Below, in pieces: positions 6,314 to 10,364 of a stretch of DNA of 10,364 nucleotides. Made by a program: the position numbers and the translations under genes. How positions within the stretch are numbered: position 1 is the stretch's first letter; each line of letters starts with the position of its first letter. This DNA comes from Rhodopirellula sp. (GTDB lineage Bacteria; Planctomycetota; Planctomycetia; Pirellulales; Pirellulaceae), in the NCBI GenBank assembly GCA_002714565.1, contig PAXU01000073.1:31249-41612 (forward strand), given 5' to 3'. The notes beneath the pieces were generated by a model. It searched no databases and had not been told where the DNA came from. It saw only the letters and a program-made list of their open reading frames with translations.

Positions 6314-7369
6314 ATGAAGTCTGACCTAAAATTCAAATTAAGTCGGCGGCAAGCACTCGGTTCACTTGCTTTAGCATCCACCGCGCCGGGCTTCCTTTCA
6401 AAACCTGCGAATGCCGCAAAACAAGTACCTGCATGGAAGACATGCATCAAGAAAGGTCTTGATTGGATTAAGCGAAGTCAGTCGTCGTTGGGGCACTGGA
6501 CCGCCGGGAACTATCCGACTGCAATGACGGCGCTTGGCGGAACAGCACTGCTGATGTCAGGATCAACAACGACACAAGGTCCTTATGCAAGTGCTATCCG
6601 AAAGTGTGTGGACTACCTCACCACGAAATCCCGAAGTAACGGCCTTATCGGCGACCCGCTGTCTGATAACCGCTATACATACGGCCATGGATTCTCCATG
6701 CTGTTCCTATCTCAGGTACTCGGTGAAGAAGAAGACATCGAACGCCGGGAAGAACTCATCGACATACTAAAACGGGCTGCAGATTTCAGCGGCAAAGCCC
6801 AAACGCCATCTGGTGGATGGGGATATGTAAGCGCCAAAGATGGAAACAACTTTGACGAAGGTAGTACGACGATCACTCAGGTACAGGGACTACGCGGTTG
6901 TCGCAATGCCGGCATTCCCGTTCCCAAAGAGATCATCGATAAGGCGAAAAAGTACATCTATCAGTGCAAAAATGCCGATGGCGGAATTTCATACAGCAGT
7001 CGCAACCGAGGTAGCTCCCGCCCGGCCATTACAGCAGCGGCACTCGCAACACTTTATAACGCCGGTGATTACGACAGCGAAAATGTACCCGACATGATGA
7101 AATATGCGAAGCAGTATTTGCATAACATCACCGGCAACAATCGCACATTTGGTCATTGGCATTACACATATCTGTACTATTCACAGGTGGTGTATCGCCA
7201 GGGTAAAAACGAGTGGGATTCATTCCGCGACAAGCTCTATACGAAAATCGTCAACGAGCAGACTGACAATGGAAGCTGGACAGGAAATATCGGTCCTATC
7301 TACGTGACAAGTTGCAATCTAATTATGATGCAATTGGACCAGGCATTCCTGCCTATCTATCAGCGCTAA
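6314..7369 (+). CDS. Tat-exported squalene-cyclase/prenyltransferase-repeat protein
   Basis: The protein has 351 residues from the ATG at 6314. The in-frame ATG at 6275 would add 13 basic residues before the signal peptide and read through a perfect palindrome, so the later start is preferred. The N-terminus has a twin-arginine motif, SRRQALG (10-16), a hydrophobic stretch, and an ANA cleavage site at about residue 34, so the protein should be exported folded. The mature part has repeats of the alpha/alpha-toroid superfamily (squalene cyclase, prenyltransferase beta subunit): QSSLGHW (56-62), QTPSGGWGY (163-171), NADGGISY (220-227) and QTDNGSW (316-322). The DxDD catalytic motif of squalene-hopene cyclases is absent and the length is about half of theirs, so it is unlikely to be a cyclase; ligand binding or a processing role is possible. 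It lies 164 bases downstream of the cytochrome gene on the same strand. Confidence 0.85.
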   Translation: MKSDLKFKLSRRQALGSLALASTAPGFLSKPANAAKQVPAWKTCIKKGLDWIKRSQSSLGHWTAGNYPTAMTALGGTALLMSGSTTTQGPYASAIRKCVDYLTTKSRSNGLIGDPLSDNRYTYGHGFSMLFLSQVLGEEEDIERREELIDILKRAADFSGKAQTPSGGWGYVSAKDGNNFDEGSTTITQVQGLRGCRNAGIPVPKEIIDKAKKYIYQCKNADGGISYSSRNRGSSRPAITAAALATLYNAGDYDSENVPDMMKYAKQYLHNITGNNRTFGHWHYTYLYYSQVVYRQGKNEWDSFRDKLYTKIVNEQTDNGSWTGNIGPIYVTSCNLIMMQLDQAFLPIYQR

Positions 7370-7398
7370 CTCGACAGCGCACTTTGAACTTGAGTTAG
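7366..7398. other. Inverted repeat overlapping the stop codon of the toroid protein gene
   Basis: CTAACTC (7366-7372) and GAGTTAG (7392-7398) are perfect inverted copies with a 19-base loop; the left arm includes the TAA stop. An A-run follows on the plus strand rather than a T-run, so it does not qualify as an intrinsic terminator for this gene. The site lies between two convergent genes. Confidence 0.3.
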
Positions 7399-7447
7399 AA
7401 AAAGAATACTGCCACTAACAGTAGTTATGCCACGCAATACCGGCTAC

Positions 7448-7750
7448 TTAAGCCTTTGAACGTTTGATCAATGCCTGCAAGCGACTCTTTAATCGTGACG
7501 CTTTATTACGATGAATCAAACTCGAAGCGCCAGCGCGATCGAGTTTCTTTTGCGTTAGGCGATAGAGTTCATTAAGAGACTCAAGTTCCGCAGCCCCATC
7601 ACCACCTTCTGCACGAACACCTTGCAACGCGGCTGCAGCGGTTCGAACTTTCTTGATATGAGTACGAAGGTCACTAATCCGAGCGCGATTTGCATCACGG
7701 TGTTTTATGTTTTGGCGAAGTCGTTTTTTTGCGCTGAGTGTATGTGGCAT
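7448..7750 (-). CDS. rpsT: 30S ribosomal protein S20
   Basis: This 100-residue, very basic helical protein binds 16S rRNA in the body of the small subunit. The N-terminus MPHTLSAKKRLRQN (1-14) and IKHRDANRARISDLRTHIKKVR carry the S20 pattern (SAkKR.Rq......N...rs..rt.ikk), and the C-terminal IHRNKASRLKSRLQALIK (79-96) matches the family's N.AARkKSrL. S20 is usually about 85-90 residues; the extra length sits in the middle loop, ALQGVRAEGGDGAAEL (about 41-56). The start is the ATG at 7748-7750, with no clear Shine-Dalgarno. It is on the same strand as and 133 bases downstream of the TPR gene, and convergent with the Tat-exported protein gene. Confidence 0.95.
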   Translation of the reverse strand: MPHTLSAKKRLRQNIKHRDANRARISDLRTHIKKVRTAAAALQGVRAEGGDGAAELESLNELYRLTQKKLDRAGASSLIHRNKASRLKSRLQALIKRSKA

Positions 7751-7808
7751 TACTTAATTGGTAATTTGTATCAATCTTTGAGTCATGGAATTAGTTTTCG
7801 CACACCTT

Positions 7809-7836
7809 GATATAAGACTAAGGTGGGAAACTTCAA
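7809..7836 (-). promoter_or_regulatory. Candidate promoter of rpsT
   Basis: Read on the minus strand, TTGAAG (7836-7831) and TATATC (7814-7809) are separated by 16 bases, a plausible sigma-70-type -35/-10 pair. Transcription would start near 7802, leaving an untranslated leader of about 50 bases before the rpsT ATG. The match is moderate and was found by eye. Confidence 0.3.
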
Positions 7837-7883
7837 ATATCGCCGAAAAACCGGACCTTGTCTAGCCGTCAAATACGCAAAGA

Positions 7884-9203
7884 TTAATCGACTTTTGCTA
7901 TCGATTCTACGATTTCTTTCCATCTATTTACCTGTTTTTGTCGTTCCATCGCATCGGCTAGCTGGATTGCGTCCTGTATGGCTGAAGTTGTCCAATCACA
8001 GCAGTCTGTAATTCCAAGATCCAGTAGTGATTGAATCGCGGCCTCGTAAGATTCCATCGCCATATCGAATTGACGCACATGCTGACGACACCTCGCTAAA
8101 TTGAACTGTAATCGCAGGCTTGGATTGTCATTCTTTGTGAATGCATCGATCTGCTTAATGGCTTCCCAATAGTTTCCGGCCTGCATTAACAGGTCAACTA
8201 GCCTGCTGATTAGATCCGGGTCTTGATTTGCAAGCTCAGCCTGGCGAGCGACAATATCCAATTCAACTCGTATGGCCTCGTTTTGGAGATCCTCGATAAG
8301 CTCTTCACCTCGAGGTAACAAATCGTCGTTGTGTAACTGCAATGCGGCCTCCACTCGCTTTACCGCCAAATCAATTTGCAGATTGTCCAACACTGCCTTG
8401 AGTGCGACGTTGCCTGATCGACTGGATATGGCCTCTTCTGCAAATCGAATTGCAACGCTGATATCCCCACTCTCGCGCAAGTTTTCACAGGTACAGAGGA
8501 TTTCTGAATCATCGACTAAACCTGAAACCTTGGGAAAGTCACTTGCAGTCGACTTTCCAAAATGGGATTCACAAACACTTAGAATCTCTTTCCAGTGTCG
8601 CGACATTTCTGTTTCATCGGAGATCTTCCGAGCCACTTCTGAAAGCTGGTCGAACCGACCCCCGTCGAGGATAGCTCCGAGCATCTTTTCAAACACTTTG
8701 GCTTGATCAATACCCACCAGGTACGCATACTCCAAAAGGCACCAGCGCGTATCCTGCAATTCCAGTTTGGCAGCAGCGGATTCGGCCATGAAGAGAAGAG
8801 TCAGATTTGACGGTGTATCTCTCAACAGCTTCAGGGCTGTAACAAGTGCCGTGGAATAGTCCGATGCATCCAACGCACGCTCAACAGCTGACGTGCTAAG
8901 TGAATCGATGAACCGCCTCCACCAGCCCCGTTTTTTTCCGTTATTGCTGCTGAATTCCGTCTCTTTCAGCTGGAAGAGTACATTTAGATAAGTGTGCACG
9001 TATGCGGCACCGGCCGGATCACTCTCAATGCACTGCTGCAAGTACAAAACAGCACGTTCCCGTTGGGGCGGATCCGATTCGAGGTAGCCTAATGCCGTTT
9101 CGAATTTCTCGTGTATACGTCTGCGCTGACTGACACTTAAGCCCTGTAAATAATCAGGGGTTGATGCATGCTTACTTGCAGATTCACTTGGTTCGATGTT
9201 CAA
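7884..9203 (-). CDS. TPR-like helical repeat protein (cytoplasmic, function unknown)
   Basis: This encodes 439 residues from a TTG start at 9203-9201, with no signal peptide or membrane segment. It is helix-rich throughout. Two segments near the C-terminus read as tetratricopeptide repeats: DLISRLVDLLMQAGNYWEA (330-348) and LQFNLARCRQHVRQFDMAME (365-384, leading into YEAAIQSL). A further repeat-like stretch lies at about 48-80 (AVLYLQQCIESDPAGAAYVH...). A basic aromatic patch, KKRGWWRRF, occurs at 90-98. TPR proteins act as protein-protein scaffolds, but no partner can be named. The TTG is supported by an AAAGGA nine bases upstream. It is divergent from cobA-hemD and upstream of rpsT on the same strand; rpsT seems to have its own promoter. 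Confidence 0.75.
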   Translation of the reverse strand: MNIEPSESASKHASTPDYLQGLSVSQRRRIHEKFETALGYLESDPPQRERAVLYLQQCIESDPAGAAYVHTYLNVLFQLKETEFSSNNGKKRGWWRRFIDSLSTSAVERALDASDYSTALVTALKLLRDTPSNLTLLFMAESAAAKLELQDTRWCLLEYAYLVGIDQAKVFEKMLGAILDGGRFDQLSEVARKISDETEMSRHWKEILSVCESHFGKSTASDFPKVSGLVDDSEILCTCENLRESGDISVAIRFAEEAISSRSGNVALKAVLDNLQIDLAVKRVEAALQLHNDDLLPRGEELIEDLQNEAIRVELDIVARQAELANQDPDLISRLVDLLMQAGNYWEAIKQIDAFTKNDNPSLRLQFNLARCRQHVRQFDMAMESYEAAIQSLLDLGITDCCDWTTSAIQDAIQLADAMERQKQVNRWKEIVESIAKVD

Positions 9204-9212
9204 TCGTAGTTG

Positions 9213-9218
9213 TCCTTT
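9213..9218 (-). promoter_or_regulatory. Ribosome binding site deciding a TTG start
   Basis: On the minus strand AAAGGA lies nine bases upstream of the TTG at 9203. No ATG nearby gives a comparable site, so this argues for the TTG as the start of the TPR-like protein. Confidence 0.5.
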
Positions 9219-9278
9219 GGCTTAGCAAACAGCTGCAAATCTACCGTACCAACTGTCGCTTCAGAAAGCATACACACC

Positions 9279-10364
9279 ATGTCCACTGATTCGCAATCTA
9301 CGGGATCAGTGTATCTCGTCGGAGCTGGGCCTGGTGACCCGGGACTAATCACATTACGTGGTGTGCAGTGTATCGCAATTGCCGACGTCATTTTATATGA
9401 CTACCTGGTCAATCCACATATTCTTAGACACGCGCACAAGGACGCCGAATTACTTTGCCTGGGAAAACACGGCAAGACACGCGTCTGGTCTCAGGATGAA
9501 ATCAACCAGACCATGGTTGATCTCGCGATTCAAGGTAAGTCCGTTGTACGTTTAAAAGGTGGCGACCCATCGGTGTTTGCACACGGGGCCGAAGAAGCAA
9601 CCGTGTTAGCGGAAGCCGATATTTCATTTGAAATCGTCCCCGGAATCACAGCGGCCCTTGCAGCTGCTGGCTACGCAGGAACGGCACTGACCCACCGTGA
9701 TCTAGCTTCAGCGGTAGCCTTAATCACTGGGCACGAGAACCCGGAAAAACAGGACTCACTGCTGGACTATGAAGCCCTTGCAAGATTCCCTGGTACCCTT
9801 GTGTTCTACATGGGAGTAACGACTTCCGAACAATGGGTAACCAAGCTCATAGCAAATGGCAGGCCGGCCAATACCCCAGCCATGGTTATCCGAAGGATTT
9901 CATGCCACGACCAACAGACCATCCGGTGTACACTGGAGGAAGTACCCGTGAGACTTGCCGGCCCGCCTGCAATTCGACCGCCAGTACTGACCATTATCGG
10001 AGATGTTGCACAGGCCCCTCAAATGCTGGCATGGTTTGAATCTCGACCGTTGTTTGGACAGACTATTCTCGTAACACGCAGCGAGTCACAATCTAAAGAT
10101 CTCATTGATCAATTCGAGCAACTCGGTGCGCAAGTTCTTAGTCAACCAGCGATTGAGATCAGCAAACCGGACTCGTGGGCAGATGTAGATTCCGCCATTT
10201 CCAATATCGGTACATATGACTGGCTTGTGTTTTCAAGTAGCAATGGCGTCCGCCACTTTTTTAAACGTTTATCTGAACTCGGTTTAGATACCCGGTCTCT
10301 CGCCGGTAACAAAGTTGCTGCCATTGGACAGGGCACAGCCAGAACACTCGGCGAGTTTAACATC
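9279..10364 (+). CDS. cobA: Uroporphyrinogen-III C-methyltransferase / uroporphyrinogen-III synthase fusion (CobA-HemD), 3' truncated
   Basis: I translated this frame by hand: 362 codons, open to the window end. Residues 11 to about 255 are a CobA/SUMT domain, which methylates uroporphyrinogen III at C2 and C7 with S-adenosylmethionine, giving precorrin-2 for siroheme and cobalamin. Visible motifs are VYLVGAGPGDPGLIT (11-25), VRLKGGDPSVFAHGAEE (90-106), VPGITAALAAAGYAGTALTHRD (120-141) and GTLVFYMGV (172-180). From about 258 a HemD domain starts (QTILVTRSES; WLVFSSSNGVRHF at 315-327; KVAAIGQGTARTL at 345-357). HemD cyclises hydroxymethylbilane to uroporphyrinogen III, so the fusion makes and then diverts the heme precursor. 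The usual SUMT motif reads VFGRG/VFARG; here it is VFAHG. The start is the ATG at 9279, with a weak upstream AGAAAG. About 75 bases separate it from the divergent TPR gene. The C-terminus lies outside the window. Confidence 0.93.
   Translation, partial: MSTDSQSTGSVYLVGAGPGDPGLITLRGVQCIAIADVILYDYLVNPHILRHAHKDAELLCLGKHGKTRVWSQDEINQTMVDLAIQGKSVVRLKGGDPSVFAHGAEEATVLAEADISFEIVPGITAALAAAGYAGTALTHRDLASAVALITGHENPEKQDSLLDYEALARFPGTLVFYMGVTTSEQWVTKLIANGRPANTPAMVIRRISCHDQQTIRCTLEEVPVRLAGPPAIRPPVLTIIGDVAQAPQMLAWFESRPLFGQTILVTRSESQSKDLIDQFEQLGAQVLSQPAIEISKPDSWADVDSAISNIGTYDWLVFSSSNGVRHFFKRLSELGLDTRSLAGNKVAAIGQGTARTLGEFNI

Noticed and set aside
7370..7447. Intrinsic terminator between the convergent toroid and rpsT genes
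   Set aside because: An inverted repeat exists (7366-7398), but it is followed by A rather than T on the plus strand and no T-run follows on the minus strand.
8272..8706. 144-residue plus-strand ORF opposite the TPR-like gene
   Set aside because: It is Ser/Arg-rich shadow translation with no motif; the minus-strand frame is much longer and has a ribosome site.

Overview
The window is a bacterial chromosomal segment of about 10.4 kb, most likely from a marine or freshwater planctomycete (Pirellulales-like). This is inferred from the protein types rather than from a marker gene. The pointers are a single-TM von Willebrand factor A (VWA) protein ending in a TPR-like 'HPGTxW' tail, a multiheme cytochrome with a HEAT-like C-terminus, a Tat-exported squalene-cyclase-like alpha/alpha protein, a CobA-HemD fusion, and weak or absent Shine-Dalgarno sites at several starts. 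No insertion sequence, phage gene, CRISPR array, tRNA or rRNA was seen.

Layout. Bases 1-537 hold the 3' part of a class V (PLP) aminotransferase, followed closely on the same strand by coaD (590-1096, coenzyme A synthesis). A convergent gene (1905 to 1135, minus) encodes a 256-residue protein that looks like a degenerate NodB/polysaccharide-deacetylase fold. A divergent control region of about 255 bases (1906-2160) has 10-bp-phased imperfect repeats and a perfect TATAAT so close to the next ATG that the mRNA may be leaderless. Then follow three plus-strand genes for envelope or exported proteins: a TM-anchored VWA protein (2161-4110), an eight-CXXCH cytochrome c with a probable membrane or lipoprotein anchor (4188-6149), and a Tat-signal squalene-cyclase-repeat protein (6314-7369). 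The last is separated from the cytochrome by a GC-rich hairpin and a perfect 18-bp palindrome. On the minus strand lie rpsT (7750 to 7448; ribosomal protein S20, somewhat longer than usual) and, upstream of it, a cytoplasmic TPR-like protein (9203 to 7884). Divergent from that, 9279 to the window end encodes a CobA-HemD fusion (uroporphyrinogen-III methyltransferase plus synthase) that runs off the edge.

How the genes fit. coaD, rpsT and cobA-hemD are housekeeping or cofactor genes. The heme/siroheme branch enzyme and the octaheme cytochrome are both tetrapyrrole-linked, but they are 3 kb apart on separate transcripts, so no direct link is claimed. The most system-like part is the 2161-7369 block: three collinear envelope/exported proteins (VWA scaffold, electron carrier, alpha/alpha-toroid protein), whose joint role is not known to me. 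Most observations here are modest; nothing in the window clearly announces a wholly new system.
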